Below are positions 51,675 to 60,717 of a DNA stretch of 64,000 nt, piece by piece. Source of the DNA: Magnetococcales bacterium WMHbin3 (GTDB taxonomy: Bacteria; Pseudomonadota; Magnetococcia; Magnetococcales; Magnetaquicoccaceae). The number at the start of each line of letters is the position of its first letter. Position 1 is the first letter of the stretch. The position numbers and the translations under genes were made by a program. The stretch lies in contig PDZX01000004.1 of the NCBI GenBank assembly GCA_002753185.1, positions 1 through 64,000 of the forward strand. Direction: 5' to 3'. The notes beneath the pieces were generated by a model. That model was not told where the DNA came from, searched no databases, and was given only the letters and a program-made list of their open reading frames with translations.

Positions 51675-52008
51675 AATGTTCAAGTTATTTTTGCTAGGGT
51701 CCTAATCTTGCTACAGGCTTCTTTCGTGGTGGAAGCCAAGCGGGATCGAACCGCCGATCTCTTGAATGCAATTCAAAGATTTTGCTGTATAACAATAACA
51801 ATATCAAACAATTCCGATGTCGGCTTTGTTCCCGTTGTGCTGCAAATCGGACAAATTTGGCCATGTCTTGACACATGTTGGTCTCATTTTGGACACAGGC
51901 GGACAGATAATGCGCGGATCCCCGTTGAGAGCGCATGGGCGCGGTGAGAGGTGCCGCCGGTGTGCCCGTGGTGCATGGGGAGGGTGCTGCGGAAGGAAGA
52001 AGATCAGG
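51675..52008. other. Gene-free stretch after the IS remnant
   Basis: No convincing coding region on either strand. The 79-codon open frame at 51708-51947 has no SD and no family resemblance. Composition is mixed, with AT-rich 51770-51830, consistent with leftover insertion-sequence or island DNA. No repeats or promoters stand out. Confidence 0.5.
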
Positions 52009-52371
52009 TCAGGTATGAATGTCTTTGCTTCGCATTCCAATCCCTTCAGCCAACAAGGCTGTCACCAAGGCGTTGAGGCTCACCCCTTCGTATCGCGCTC
52101 TGGAAGAAAGCTTGGCATGCAGGGACTTCGGAACCCTGGCCACGAATTTCCCGGAATGCCCTCCAGACATCGGAGCAGGGACGGGAAGACCAACCTCTTC
52201 CATGGTGGCAATCATACCACGCAGGGCATCCAAGCCGTTCTCAATGGCCTCCGTGACTGTTTCACCATCTGAGCAGCAGGTGTTGAAGTCGGTGAAACAA
52301 ATCATGAATCCTCCGCCCTCTTCCGGCGTCAGAGGGCGGATCTCAAACGGGTAGTCTTCGATCTTGTGCAT
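52009..52371 (-). CDS. hicB: HicB-family antitoxin
   Basis: 120 residues. The N-terminal partially degraded RNase-H-like HicB fold shows YPFEIRPLTPEEGGGFMICF, CCSDGETVTEAIENGLDALR. A C-terminal ribbon-helix-helix-like region (GKFVARVPKSLHAKLSSRAR, GVSLNALVTALLAEGI) binds the operator. HicB neutralises HicA and represses the operon. It begins 3 bases after hicA on the same strand, the standard hicAB order. Confidence 0.92.
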   Translation of the reverse strand: MHKIEDYPFEIRPLTPEEGGGFMICFTDFNTCCSDGETVTEAIENGLDALRGMIATMEEVGLPVPAPMSGGHSGKFVARVPKSLHAKLSSRARYEGVSLNALVTALLAEGIGMRSKDIHT

Positions 52372-52374
52372 GGG

Positions 52375-52602
52375 TCACTCCCCTTTTGCAAATCTGACGA
52401 ATTGTTTGACGTATACCGGCTTCAGGGGACGATGCGCAGGCACCGCAAGAACCGTCCCGTTTGGATGAATGAAATAGCAATGGCTGGTGCCTTGCTGGCG
52501 CCAACGGATTCCGTATTGCCGGGCAACAGTCTGCAACTGGTCAATCCTCCAATCCAGAGGATTGCGCATCATGGCCTCGAGGAGTTTGGCAGCACTGTTC
52601 AT
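52375..52602 (-). CDS. hicA: HicA-family mRNA interferase toxin
   Basis: 75 residues with a small double-stranded RNA-binding-like fold. The catalytic histidine lies in QQGTSHCYFIHPNG, followed by VLAVPAHRPLKPVYVKQFVR, the usual HicA ending. HicA cleaves mRNA independent of translation. The toxin gene is first, followed directly by hicB. Both look intact and lie in the decayed island next to tRNA-Val. Confidence 0.88.
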   Translation of the reverse strand: MNSAAKLLEAMMRNPLDWRIDQLQTVARQYGIRWRQQGTSHCYFIHPNGTVLAVPAHRPLKPVYVKQFVRFAKGE

Positions 52603-52970
52603 GGATAAAATAGTATCATATGCAGTATCTTAAATCAAAAAAATAATTTTCCCGTTGCCAAAGGAGATCCATCGCCGGCGTGCCTGGGGAGCGGGGTCGC
52701 TGGATTACCAGGGAAGGGGCGCAAGGTCCCTCCCGGTAAGTGGTCAGGTGGATTGAGAGGGGTTGGAGACAGCCACCTTTATAATATTCATCAACTCAAG
52801 TAAATGAGTGAATTCGTAGCGTTCATCGGCGCACAGGTGGGTGTTGATGGTGATCTTGGCAATAGCGCGGCGTGCGCTCAAGAGGCGACTGATGATGGCG
52901 AAGCGATTGTTTACCAGGATTTTGATGAGTTTTGGGAGTTTTATGCCAGACTGCGTATTCCTGCTCGTGT
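52603..52970. other. Gene-poor island DNA between hicA and integrase fragment
   Basis: AT-rich immediately upstream of hicA (52603-52650), which probably holds its promoter. A minus-strand open frame (about 52744-52960) reads KLIKILVNNRFAIISRLLSA and THLCADERYEFTHLLELMNI, protein-like but without a recognised family or a clear start; it may be a fragment of a lost gene. The plus strand shows nothing convincing. Confidence 0.4.
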
Positions 52971-53117
52971 GATTTGTTGGGCCATGCCACGATACGGATG
53001 ACGAAGCGCTATGCCCATTTGGCACCGGAAAGAGTCAGGGACGCGGTTTCCCTGCTGAATGATCGATCTCAAATTCATGGCATGTCCAGTCCGGGTGTGA
53101 CGCGACGGAGTGGGTGA
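52971..53117 (+). pseudogene. Tyrosine recombinase (integrase) C-terminal fragment
   Basis: 48 codons matching the end of phage-type integrases: DLLGHATIRMTKRYAHLAPE contains the conserved LGH and the nucleophilic Tyr (KRYAHL), followed by RVRDAVSLLND. The remainder of the gene is missing upstream. It lies 119 bases from the 3' end of tRNA-Val(GAC), the classic position of an integrase beside its tRNA attachment site. This indicates a degraded integrated element. Confidence 0.8.
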
Positions 53118-53236
53118 GAATTTTGGGATTTGGGGGGATGGGGTGGGATTTATAGGGATTTCGGGAGGTTGCGGGGGATTGGGGCGGGAGGGGGTTTGTC
53201 GCGGAGGGGGTGGGAAAAAGGGGATGGCGATTTGAA
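53118..53236 (+). other. G-rich tract with many G-runs
   Basis: The plus strand has more than ten runs of three to six G with short A/T spacers (for example GGGATTTGGGGGGATGGGG and GGGGGATTGGGGCGGGAGGG). Such spacing permits G-quadruplex formation on this strand. It lies directly downstream of the tRNA-Val gene (which is on the minus strand), so C-rich RNA would be made from the tRNA transcript. Confidence 0.6.
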
Positions 53237-53311
<75 letters not shown>

Positions 53312-53378
53312 ATTTGCGACTGTTAAGCCTAGACGTTGCCGGTCGCGTCGTCAACCCCTTTTGATCGATCCGCGTCCA

Positions 53379-53780
53379 TTATTGGGACGCGCCGCTCAAC
53401 ATGGCTTGGTACTCTGCTGCGCTCAGCAATTGGTGGACCTCTTCTGGATGGTCCGGGGTGATGCGGATCATCCAACCGCGGCCATAAGGCGCCTCGTTCA
53501 CCAGCTCCGGCGACTCCTCCAGCACCGCGTTCACGCCCGATACCACGCCTGTGACCGGCGAGAACAGATCGGATACCGATTTGACCGATTCCACCACGCC
53601 GAACGGCTTGCCCATCGTCAGGCGCGTCCCGTTTCCGGGCAGCTCCACGAAGACCACATCCCCCAGCGCGTTGGCCGCATAGGCCGTGATCCCAACCTCG
53701 ACCTCGCCAGCTTGAACACGTACCCATTCGTGTTCCCGGCTGTATCGCAGATCTTCCGGAATGGCTCCGATTTCGGACAT
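53379..53780 (-). CDS. gcvH: Glycine cleavage system H protein
   Basis: 133-residue lipoyl carrier. N terminus IPEDLRYSREHEWVRV and the lipoylation motif VVESVKSVSDLFSP (lysine in VKSV) are standard; the end EYQAML is also typical. ATG 53780 is preferred (GAGAGGG upstream) over GTG/ATG at 53804. H protein shuttles methylamine between GcvP and GcvT; those genes are not in the window, so it is a solitary gcvH, which in some bacteria also serves in lipoate relay. Confidence 0.95.
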   Translation of the reverse strand: MSEIGAIPEDLRYSREHEWVRVQAGEVEVGITAYAANALGDVVFVELPGNGTRLTMGKPFGVVESVKSVSDLFSPVTGVVSGVNAVLEESPELVNEAPYGRGWMIRITPDHPEEVHQLLSAAEYQAMLSGASQ

Positions 53781-53883
53781 GGCGGCATCCCTCTCGATGA
53801 CCAATTGAGCGTTCAGAACGGATCATTGAAACTCATTTTTACAATCTTTGCAACCTTTCGTCGCAACGCGCCGCGCAAAAAGA

Positions 53884-54858
53884 TCAAACCTCCAAAAAAC
53901 GCGCCAGCGACAATAGTGCCCCGGCCACGCCCAGGGCCGCTCCCACGAGCACCAGCAGGATCACTTGCCAAATCGACAGAAACTCCACAGAGAGCATGAT
54001 CCCGAACGAACGGTTCAATTCCCCGATGACCCCATGCGCCCCCAGATACAGCAAGCCGGTCAGCACCACCGCTCCGCTCGCCCCCAGCAGCCCCTGCAAC
54101 GCCCCTTCATACAGGAACGGGGTCTTGATGAACGCGTCGTCCGCTCCCAGAAAACGCATGATCTCCATCTCGTCCCGCCGCGCGATGATGGTCAGCTTGA
54201 TGGTGTTGGAGACGATCAGCGCCACCGCCGCCAGCAACAGCAGGGAAAAAAAGTTCCCCACGTACCGGAACAGCCCCACCACCGCCTCCAGCCGATCCGC
54301 CCATTGCTGATCGTACGAGACCGTCTCCACGCCGGGAAATGTCCCAACCTCCTTGGCCAGGGCGCGCACCTGCTCCCGGTTGTGGCCCGTCACCCGGAAT
54401 TCCAGCGAATAGGGCAGGGGATTCTCCTCCAGTTCGTCCAGCAGCTTGGCCTCCTCGCCCATCATCCCCTTCAGCCGGATCAGCGCCTCCTTGGGCGAGA
54501 CATACGTCAGGTGCGTCACCCCGGCGCGCCCCTTGATCGCCTTCCCCACCCCCATCAGCATGTTGCGATCCACGCTCCGCTGCATGAACACCGTGACCAG
54601 ATTGCCGCTCTCCCATCGGTTCAATACCGCCTCGGCGTTGACCAGCAGCAGACTGAAGGTCCCGTATATCGTCAACGCCAGGGCGATCACCAGCGTGGTG
54701 GTCCAATGGGACAGCGACCTCTCCGCGAAAGGCTTCCAGGCGTGTCGGAAGGAGCGCGCGTGAAAATTGCCCGCGATGAGCGGTTCCGTCCGCGTCGTCG
54801 CCCGGCGGGTCGGCGGGCGCCGACCGCTCGCGGCGCCATCGGTTTCCCGCGGCGTCAT
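53884..54858 (-). CDS. ftsX: Cell division protein FtsX
   Basis: 324-residue inner-membrane partner of FtsE. A long basic cytoplasmic tail (about 1-45, RRPPTRRATTRTE) precedes TM1 (about 53-75, LVIALALTIYGTFSLLLVNA). A periplasmic loop of about 110 residues and three further TM segments follow, with IVSNTIKLTIIARRDEMEIM and FLGADDAFIKTPFLYEG as family motifs. FtsEX transmits ATP-driven signals to periplasmic murein hydrolases at the septum. ATGA overlap with ftsE. Confidence 0.95.
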   Translation of the reverse strand: MTPRETDGAASGRRPPTRRATTRTEPLIAGNFHARSFRHAWKPFAERSLSHWTTTLVIALALTIYGTFSLLLVNAEAVLNRWESGNLVTVFMQRSVDRNMLMGVGKAIKGRAGVTHLTYVSPKEALIRLKGMMGEEAKLLDELEENPLPYSLEFRVTGHNREQVRALAKEVGTFPGVETVSYDQQWADRLEAVVGLFRYVGNFFSLLLLAAVALIVSNTIKLTIIARRDEMEIMRFLGADDAFIKTPFLYEGALQGLLGASGAVVLTGLLYLGAHGVIGELNRSFGIMLSVEFLSIWQVILLVLVGAALGVAGALLSLARFLEV

Positions 54859-55544
54859 GGCCCGCTCCCGCTCGCCGTTTTGTCCCGCCAGATCCCCACG
54901 ATGCTCCCTTCGCGCATCTCGATGCGTGGATGGCCGGTCTCCATGGCCAGATCCAGATCGTGCGTGGCCAGCAACACCGTGGTGCCCTGTTGATGCAGTG
55001 CATCCAGCAGTGCGATGATGAGCCGCCCCATCTCCTTGTCCAGGTTGCCGGTCGGCTCGTCGGCGATGACCAGCGGCGGGCAGTTGACCGTGGCCCGTGC
55101 GATCGCCACCCGTTGCTGTTCCCCACCGGACAGCGCTATCGGGTTGTAATACATCCGTTCTCCCAGCCCGACGTTTTGCAGGGTGCGTTTCACCTGGCCG
55201 GGTATCCGTTCGGGATCGTGTCCGGCCACTTCCATGGCCAGCGCGACGTTCTCGAAGACCGTCCGGTCGTAGAGCAGTTTGAAATCCTGAAAAATCACCC
55301 CGATCCCCCGTCTGAGCATGGGAAGCTGTCGCCGCGTGAGTTGTTCCAGGTTGCGTCCTTCCACCACCACCGTCCCTTCCGAAGGCCGTGCGGCCCGATA
55401 GATCAATCTCAGAATCGAGCTTTTGCCCGCTCCCGAATGGCCTGTCAGATAATGGAACGATCCCTTGGGCAGCGTGAGGGACACTTTCTTGACGGCCTCG
55501 TATCCCGTCGGATAACGCAAGGTGACATTATGAAATTGAATCAT
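54855..55544 (-). CDS. ftsE: Cell division ATP-binding protein FtsE
   Basis: 229-residue ABC ATPase. Walker [13 protein letters not shown] (about 36-47), signature [14 protein letters not shown] (about 138-151), Walker [13 protein letters not shown] (about 159-170). The start [20 protein letters not shown] is FtsE-typical. First gene of the ftsEX operon on the minus strand; its promoter should lie in the 200-base spacer shared with the divergent gene at 55745. ftsEX usually precede an amidase activator or rpoH; here gcvH follows. Confidence 0.96.
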   Translation of the reverse strand: MIQFHNVTLRYPTGYEAVKKVSLTLPKGSFHYLTGHSGAGKSSILRLIYRAARPSEGTVVVEGRNLEQLTRRQLPMLRRGIGVIFQDFKLLYDRTVFENVALAMEVAGHDPERIPGQVKRTLQNVGLGERMYYNPIALSGGEQQRVAIARATVNCPPLVIADEPTGNLDKEMGRLIIALLDALHQQGTTVLLATHDLDLAMETGHPRIEMREGSIVGIWRDKTASGSGP

Positions 55545-55744
55545 GGGCGCATCGATCTTTGTCGGACTTGGTCAAAGGCTTGCTTGGCTTCTTGGCATGG
55601 TACCTTTTTATTTTACGAAACTCAAGCGAATCCCTGGCATCTTCTGTCGGGTATCGTTGTTTCGGGGGGGCGAATTCCGGTATAGTGCCGATTCGTGCGA
55701 AACGGGTCCAGCCGGATGAGTGAGTGTGCGAGGGGAGTCGAAGC

Positions 55745-57142
55745 GTGATTGTTCAATGTGAAAGTTGCCGCTCTCAATTTGACGTGGATGATGCCATCCT
55801 GCGACCATCGGGCCGCAAGTTGAAGTGTTCCCAGTGTGCGGCGGTTTTCTTTCAGCCCCCACCCAAGGGCGACGCGCCCAGAGCCACTCCGGCTCCTCAG
55901 TCGCACCAGGAACCGCCCGCCGTCCTGAAAAAGCTTCCCGACGAGGAGTTCGCCTTCCTCGATGCGGATGAATCCGTGGGCGACATGGAGGCGGATCTGG
56001 CCGAGTCGGAGGATCTTTTTGTCGGCGAAGAGGTCGATGATGGTCTGGATGGCCTGGACGAGATTCCCGTGGATGACATTTTCGGCGAGGCCCTTGCCGG
56101 TCTGGAGCAGGAGGAGCGGGAACAGGAGAAAGCTGCCGGCTTCCTGGAAGCGATCGAGCCGGTTGTCGAGGAGGATCCCCTGGCCATCTTTTCCGACGCC
56201 TTCGGTCCCATCGAGGCAGAGGCAGAGGAAGAGGAAGAAGTGGCCAAGGATGGTCTGATCACCACCTACATGCGGGAAACGGATACGCCGCCCCCTCCGC
56301 CCGCGCCAGGCTTCGTCCCGCCGGTCGTGAATGCCGGTGACGATGAGGAAACCATGGTGGGACCCGGTCCGAAGCTCGCCTTGGCGAAGCCGACGGCCCG
56401 CGAACTGGAGATGATGCGTCTGGCCCAGGAAAGATTGGCAAAGAAGGTGCAAGAACCCTCCCCGGAGCCGACTCCCGCACCGGAGCCGCCCTCCGCGTTC
56501 ATCAAAATGGAGGAAGCATGGGACACAGGAGAGGCACCCGTGGAAGATGTGGTTGACGCGGACGCCGAGGAACAGGAGGAACCCGAAGCTCCACCCGTCA
56601 AATGGTCAAAAACCATCAAGTTTTTGATGTTGTTCCTCATGCTGGCCCTGGGGTTGGGACTGGCCACGCTCACCGACTGGTGGACTTTCAAGCGTTACGA
56701 TTGGTTCAGCGCCTATCGTCTGACGGCCGCCCACGGGGAGTGGCGCCGTTATCCTTTTGGCTCTTTGTTGCTGATCTCCGGCGCGGTGAGCAACACCGAT
56801 CGTCTGACTCAGCTGGTTCCGGGCATTCGGGTCGTGTTGTTGAGTCAGGAGGGCAAGGAGCTGGGCACGGGTTTGGCGTATCCGGGCCGCGTGATCCCAG
56901 ACAAGATCCTGGATGAGAGCAGCGAATCGGCCCTGCGCTCCATGGCCCTGCTCCAGGGTGAGGACAAGAAACTGAAAATGAATCGGATTTTGCCTGGAAA
57001 TTCCATGGACTACCAGGTGATTTTCCTCAAGCCCCCTTCGGAGGCGGCCCGTTTCCGTCTGGAGCTGCTGCCCCCGGAGGGCAAGTCGCTTGCCGGCGGC
57101 AAGGCGCCTGCCGGCAAGGAGAGCGCCCTGCCCGGCAAGTGA
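55745..57142 (+). CDS. Zinc-ribbon membrane protein (MJ0042 finger, DUF3426-like)
   Basis: 465 residues. An N-terminal MJ0042-type zinc ribbon (IVQCESCRSQFDVDDAILRP and KLKCSQCAAVFFQ, about 1-40) is followed by a very acidic low-complexity region (about 60-290, many D/E). A single TM segment follows (about 295-315, FLMLFLMLALGLGLATLTDW) with a C-terminal periplasmic domain resembling DUF3426 (LLISGAVSNTDRL, GIRVVLLSQEGKELG). Such proteins are common but uncharacterised. GTG 55745 after GGGGAG matches the family's usual start just before the first strand. pilD follows 96 bases later. Confidence 0.85.
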   Translation: MIVQCESCRSQFDVDDAILRPSGRKLKCSQCAAVFFQPPPKGDAPRATPAPQSHQEPPAVLKKLPDEEFAFLDADESVGDMEADLAESEDLFVGEEVDDGLDGLDEIPVDDIFGEALAGLEQEEREQEKAAGFLEAIEPVVEEDPLAIFSDAFGPIEAEAEEEEEVAKDGLITTYMRETDTPPPPPAPGFVPPVVNAGDDEETMVGPGPKLALAKPTARELEMMRLAQERLAKKVQEPSPEPTPAPEPPSAFIKMEEAWDTGEAPVEDVVDADAEEQEEPEAPPVKWSKTIKFLMLFLMLALGLGLATLTDWWTFKRYDWFSAYRLTAAHGEWRRYPFGSLLLISGAVSNTDRLTQLVPGIRVVLLSQEGKELGTGLAYPGRVIPDKILDESSESALRSMALLQGEDKKLKMNRILPGNSMDYQVIFLKPPSEAARFRLELLPPEGKSLAGGKAPAGKESALPGK

Positions 57143-57238
57143 ACCGCGATCCCTGGCGCCGTGGATTCCGAAAGCGTTTCGGAAACCGGTGCCGGGACGT
57201 CACCATCAACAACGCGCCGCGACTTTGGGAAATCCGCC

Positions 57239-58030
57239 ATGCCTTGGGACCTCTTGACACTCGTCTTCATCATCGGGCTGGTCTGGGGCAGCTTTCTGAA
57301 TGTCTGCATCCACCGCATCCCCCTGGAGGAGAACATCGTTTTTCCCAACTCCCGCTGTCCGGCCTGCAAGGCGGCAATCCGCTGGCACGACAACATCCCG
57401 TTGTTCGGCTGGCTGCTGCTCGGCGGACGGTGCCGGGATTGCCGGGGCCGGATCTCCCCGGTCTATCCCGCCGTGGAGCTGATCGCCGCGCTGCTCACCC
57501 TGACCACCGTGCTGCGTTTCGGCCTCACACCCACCGGGATCGCCCTGGTGGTGCTGGGATACGCCCTGATCGTCCTGACCGCCATCGATTTCGAACATTA
57601 CATCCTGCCCGATGTCATCACCCTGCCTGGGATCGCCATTGGCCTGCTATTGTCGTTCACCCCCTGGTTCGCGCCGCCCATGGCCTCCTGGCAAGGCGCC
57701 CTGTGGGGCGCGGGAGCGGGGGGTGGGGGGTTGTGGCTGTTCGCCTGGCTGTTCCGGAAGATCTCCGGCAAGGACGGCATGGGCCAAGGCGACATCAAAC
57801 TCACCGCCATGCTGGGGGCCTGGCTGGGATGGCAGGCGTTGCCCTTCACCATCTTCGGTTCGGCGGTCATCGGTTCGGTGGTGGGCATCGGCTGGATTCT
57901 GACCTCCGGTCGCGACCGTTCCCTGCCCATTCCCTTCGGTCCCTATCTGGCGCTGGCCGCCTGGGCCTATCTTTACCTGGGACCGGCGGTCTACGCCTGG
58001 TACCTGGGCCGTCTGGCCACGAGCTTCTGA
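57239..58030 (+). CDS. pilD: Prepilin peptidase / N-methyltransferase
   Basis: 263-residue membrane protease that cleaves and methylates type IV prepilins or pseudopilins. The GSFLNVCIHRIP segment follows the first TM. The zinc-binding cysteine loop is CPACK...CRDC (about 40-65). The two catalytic aspartates lie in AIDFEHYILPDVIT and GMGQGDIKLTAML. ATG 57239 (GGGAAA upstream) gives a normal start before TM1; a GTG at 57161 would add 26 residues. No pilin gene is in the window. It precedes coaE by 5 bases, as in many proteobacteria (pilD-coaE). Confidence 0.95.
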   Translation: MPWDLLTLVFIIGLVWGSFLNVCIHRIPLEENIVFPNSRCPACKAAIRWHDNIPLFGWLLLGGRCRDCRGRISPVYPAVELIAALLTLTTVLRFGLTPTGIALVVLGYALIVLTAIDFEHYILPDVITLPGIAIGLLLSFTPWFAPPMASWQGALWGAGAGGGGLWLFAWLFRKISGKDGMGQGDIKLTAMLGAWLGWQALPFTIFGSAVIGSVVGIGWILTSGRDRSLPIPFGPYLALAAWAYLYLGPAVYAWYLGRLATSF

Positions 58031-58035
58031 CCCCC

Positions 58036-58713
58036 ATGCCCTTCGTGCTCGGCATCACCGGCTCCATCGGCTGCGGCAAGTCCACGGTCACCCGCCTGCT
58101 GGGGGAGCTGGGCGCCCTCACCCTCGACGCGGATCGTCTGGCCAGGGAGATCCTGGCCCCGGGCACCCCCGGACTGGCCGCCGTGGTGGCCCGCTTCGGC
58201 CCGGAAATCCTGTCGGCGGCCACCCCCGCGCAGCTCGACCGCCGCGCGCTGGCCGAGCGGGTGTTCGCCGATCCGGCGGCGCGCCGGGATCTGGAGGCCA
58301 TCGTCCATCCCGGGGTCTATCGGGCCATGGCCGAGGCCCTGGACCACTGGGAGCGGACCTCCCGCCCGGACGGGCCGTGCATCGCCGCCTTGGAGATCCC
58401 CCTGCTGATGGAGACCAACGCCGATGCCCTGTGCGACCTGATCGTGGTCGTGGCCTGCGGCGACCGGCAATGGGAGCGCCTGGCGAACCGCGCCGGCATG
58501 TCCGGGACCAGCTTGCGCCGCGTCATGGAGCAGCAGCTTCCCGAGGCGGAAAAGCGCTTGCGCGCCCATTGGGTCATCGACAACGGCGGCGGCCCGGAGG
58601 CCGCCGGATGGCAGGCGCGGCGCCTGTGGGACGAGGTACTGCGCCGCGCCGGCGCGCGCGATGCCGGGCGCGCCTGGCCCGACCGTTGGCGGGCTTGGGG
58701 GGCCTGGCCATGA
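58036..58713 (+). CDS. coaE: Dephospho-CoA kinase
   Basis: 225-residue P-loop kinase making the last step of coenzyme A synthesis. Walker A is [17 protein letters not shown] at the N terminus; DADRLAREIL, VHPGVY and AALEIPLLMETN are family motifs. The C-terminal end is rich in Arg, Ala and Trp and slightly longer than usual. Frame open far upstream but that overlaps pilD; ATG 58036 is the natural start. The gene ends 249 bases before rho. Confidence 0.95.
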   Translation: MPFVLGITGSIGCGKSTVTRLLGELGALTLDADRLAREILAPGTPGLAAVVARFGPEILSAATPAQLDRRALAERVFADPAARRDLEAIVHPGVYRAMAEALDHWERTSRPDGPCIAALEIPLLMETNADALCDLIVVVACGDRQWERLANRAGMSGTSLRRVMEQQLPEAEKRLRAHWVIDNGGGPEAAGWQARRLWDEVLRRAGARDAGRAWPDRWRAWGAWP

Positions 58714-58738
58714 TTTTTGCCTGGCCATGAATTTCTGG

Positions 58739-58767
58739 TTGACTTTTGCCGAAAATCCATGCTAGTT
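58739..58767 (+). promoter_or_regulatory. Possible sigma-70 promoter for rho
   Basis: TTGACT at 58739-58744 is a good -35 match; 16 bases later GCTAGT (58761-58766) is only a fair -10. The position, 195 bases before the Rho start, suits the long leader that rho genes use for autoregulation. Weak evidence from two hexamers only. Confidence 0.4.
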
Positions 58768-58961
58768 TCTCGCGTCGGTCATGCAACGGCTTTGTAACAT
58801 CAAGCCAAGGGCCGTAAAGGATTCTGTCGTCCGCTCCATCGCACCGATACCAACGGCCAAACTCCCAAACCCATCAGCGCCCATTGGTGATCCCGTCCGC
58901 GCAAGCACGGGCCACCATGAGTCGAGCCGAATCTCTCAATTCCAACTTATGTTCCTTCAGC

Positions 58962-60386
58962 ATGGCTAAAAAACGCATTATCACCCCCATCGACCCCAAT
59001 GGCGCGGTACCGGACCCCTTTTCCGATCCGCTCCCCGGCGAGGAGGATTTGCCCCTTGCGCCACGCAGGGATCCCGTTCTGGCGGATCCGGCCCCGGCAA
59101 CCGCCTCGCGACCGGAAAGGGGGCCGATCACCTCGCTTTCCGATCTGAAGGCCCTGCCCGTCACCACGCTGTCGGAGATGGCTTCCACGCTCAACGTGGA
59201 AGGGCTGATGGGCATGCGCAAGCAGGAGCTGATCTATGCCATCCTCAAGGCCGAGAGCGCCAACAACAACGCCCAGATCTACGCCGAGGGGGTGTTGGAG
59301 GTGCTGCAGGACGGTTTCGGTTTCCTGCGCGCCCCGGACACCAATTATCTGCCCGGGCCGGACGACATTTACGTCTCCCCGTCGCAGATCCGCCGTTTCG
59401 GTCTGCGCACCGGCGATGTGGTGGAGGGGCAGATTCGTTCCCCCAAGGAGAGCGAGCGCTATTTCGCCCTGTTGCGGGTGGAGAAGATCAACTACGAGGA
59501 TCCCATCAAGGCGCGCAACAAGATCAATTTCGACAACCTGACCCCCCTCTATCCGGACAAGCGCCTGGTCATGGAGCTGCAGGATGCCACCAAGGATGCC
59601 GGCACCCGGGTGATCGACCTGTTGTGTCCCATCGGCAAGGGGCAGCGTGGCCTGATCGTGGCCCAGCCGCGCACCGGCAAGACCATGTTGATGCAGAGCA
59701 TCGCCCATGCCATCGCCGAAAACCATCCGGAGGTCATTTTGCAGGTCCTGCTCATCGACGAGCGCCCCGAGGAGGTGACGGACATGAAGCGTTCCGTCAG
59801 GGGCGAGGTGGTCTCCTCCACCTTCGACGAGCCGGCCACGCGCCATGTGCAGGTGGCCGAGATGGTCATCGAGAAGGCCAAGCGCCTGGTGGAGCACAAG
59901 CGCGATGTGGTGATCCTGCTGGATTCCATCACCCGTCTGGCCCGCGCCTACAACACCGTCGCCCCTTCGTCCGGCAAGGTGTTGTCGGGTGGTATCGACG
60001 CCAATGCCCTGCAGCGTCCCAAGCGTTTTTTCGGGGCCGCGCGCAACATCGAGGAGGGGGGGTCGTTGACCATCATCGCCACGGCCCTGGTGGAGACCGG
60101 CTCGCGCATGGACGAGGTGATCTTCGAGGAGTTCAAGGGCACCGGCAACATGGAAGTGAGTCTCGACCGCAAGCTGGTGGAGCGGCGCATCTTCCCGGCC
60201 ATCGACATCGCCAAGTCCGGCACCCGCAAGGAGGAGCTGTTGATCGACAAGGACGAGTTGAGCAAGTTGTGGGTCTTGCGGCGCATCCTGTTGCCCATGG
60301 GCGCCCAGGACTCCATGGCTTTTCTCCTGGACAAAATCAAGGCGACGAAGAATAATGCGGAATTTTTCGCCAGTATGAACAATTGA
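58962..60386 (+). CDS. rho: Transcription termination factor Rho
   Basis: 474-residue hexameric RNA helicase. An N-terminal extension of about 50 residues rich in Pro and Asp precedes the usual Rho N domain ([20 protein letters not shown]), the RNA-binding cold-shock-like domain ([20 protein letters not shown]), and the RecA-like motor. The motor has Walker [12 protein letters not shown], Walker [17 protein letters not shown] and the Q/R loops ([19 protein letters not shown]). E. coli Rho is 419 residues, so the extension is extra. ATG 58962 lacks a clear SD; ATG 58917 and an upstream in-frame start at 58884 are possible. Confidence 0.96.
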   Translation: MAKKRIITPIDPNGAVPDPFSDPLPGEEDLPLAPRRDPVLADPAPATASRPERGPITSLSDLKALPVTTLSEMASTLNVEGLMGMRKQELIYAILKAESANNNAQIYAEGVLEVLQDGFGFLRAPDTNYLPGPDDIYVSPSQIRRFGLRTGDVVEGQIRSPKESERYFALLRVEKINYEDPIKARNKINFDNLTPLYPDKRLVMELQDATKDAGTRVIDLLCPIGKGQRGLIVAQPRTGKTMLMQSIAHAIAENHPEVILQVLLIDERPEEVTDMKRSVRGEVVSSTFDEPATRHVQVAEMVIEKAKRLVEHKRDVVILLDSITRLARAYNTVAPSSGKVLSGGIDANALQRPKRFFGAARNIEEGGSLTIIATALVETGSRMDEVIFEEFKGTGNMEVSLDRKLVERRIFPAIDIAKSGTRKEELLIDKDELSKLWVLRRILLPMGAQDSMAFLLDKIKATKNNAEFFASMNN

Positions 60387-60405
60387 CGGTCAAGGAGCGA
60401 CAAGC

Positions 60406-60648
60406 ATGAAAAACGACATTCATCCGAAATATCAGGACGTTACCTATACTTGCATCGGCTGTGGCCATGTGATCCAGACCCGTTCCACCGGCCAGGATCT
60501 GACGTTGGGCGTCTGTTCCAACTGTCATCCCTTCTACACCGGCAAGCACAAGCTGGTGGACACCGCCGGCCGGGTCGAGCGGTTCATGCAGAAGTATGGC
60601 AAGCAGGAGTACGCCGCCAAATCGGCCAAGCCGACCAAGGCGCGCTGA
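60406..60648 (+). CDS. rpmE: 50S ribosomal protein L31, zinc-binding form
   Basis: 80-residue L31 of the zinc-binding (C+) type: CIGCGH and [13 protein letters not shown] supply the cysteines. [15 protein letters not shown] is the typical start. A strong AAGGAG precedes the ATG, 19 bases after rho. The rho-rpmE order is common in proteobacteria. Zinc-free paralogues usually replace it under zinc starvation; none is seen here. Confidence 0.96.
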   Translation: MKNDIHPKYQDVTYTCIGCGHVIQTRSTGQDLTLGVCSNCHPFYTGKHKLVDTAGRVERFMQKYGKQEYAAKSAKPTKAR

Positions 60649-60666
60649 AGCGGGCAAGCCATCTCG

Positions 60667-60703
60667 GCGGGGTCCGGGGGCACTTCTTCCCCTCGGACCC
60701 CGC
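60667..60703. terminator. GC-rich hairpin between convergent rpmE and srkA
   Basis: GCGGGGTCCG (60667-60676) pairs with CGGACCCCGC (60694-60703), extended inside by GGGG with CCCC around a short loop. It lies between convergent genes. No T-run follows on either strand, so it may act as a transcript-end barrier or work with Rho. Confidence 0.55.
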
Positions 60704-60717
60704 AACCCCAACGCCTC

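Noticed and set aside
51708-51947. 79-codon open frame after the IS remnant
   Set aside because: No SD, no domain, and composition changes along its length; more likely leftover island DNA.
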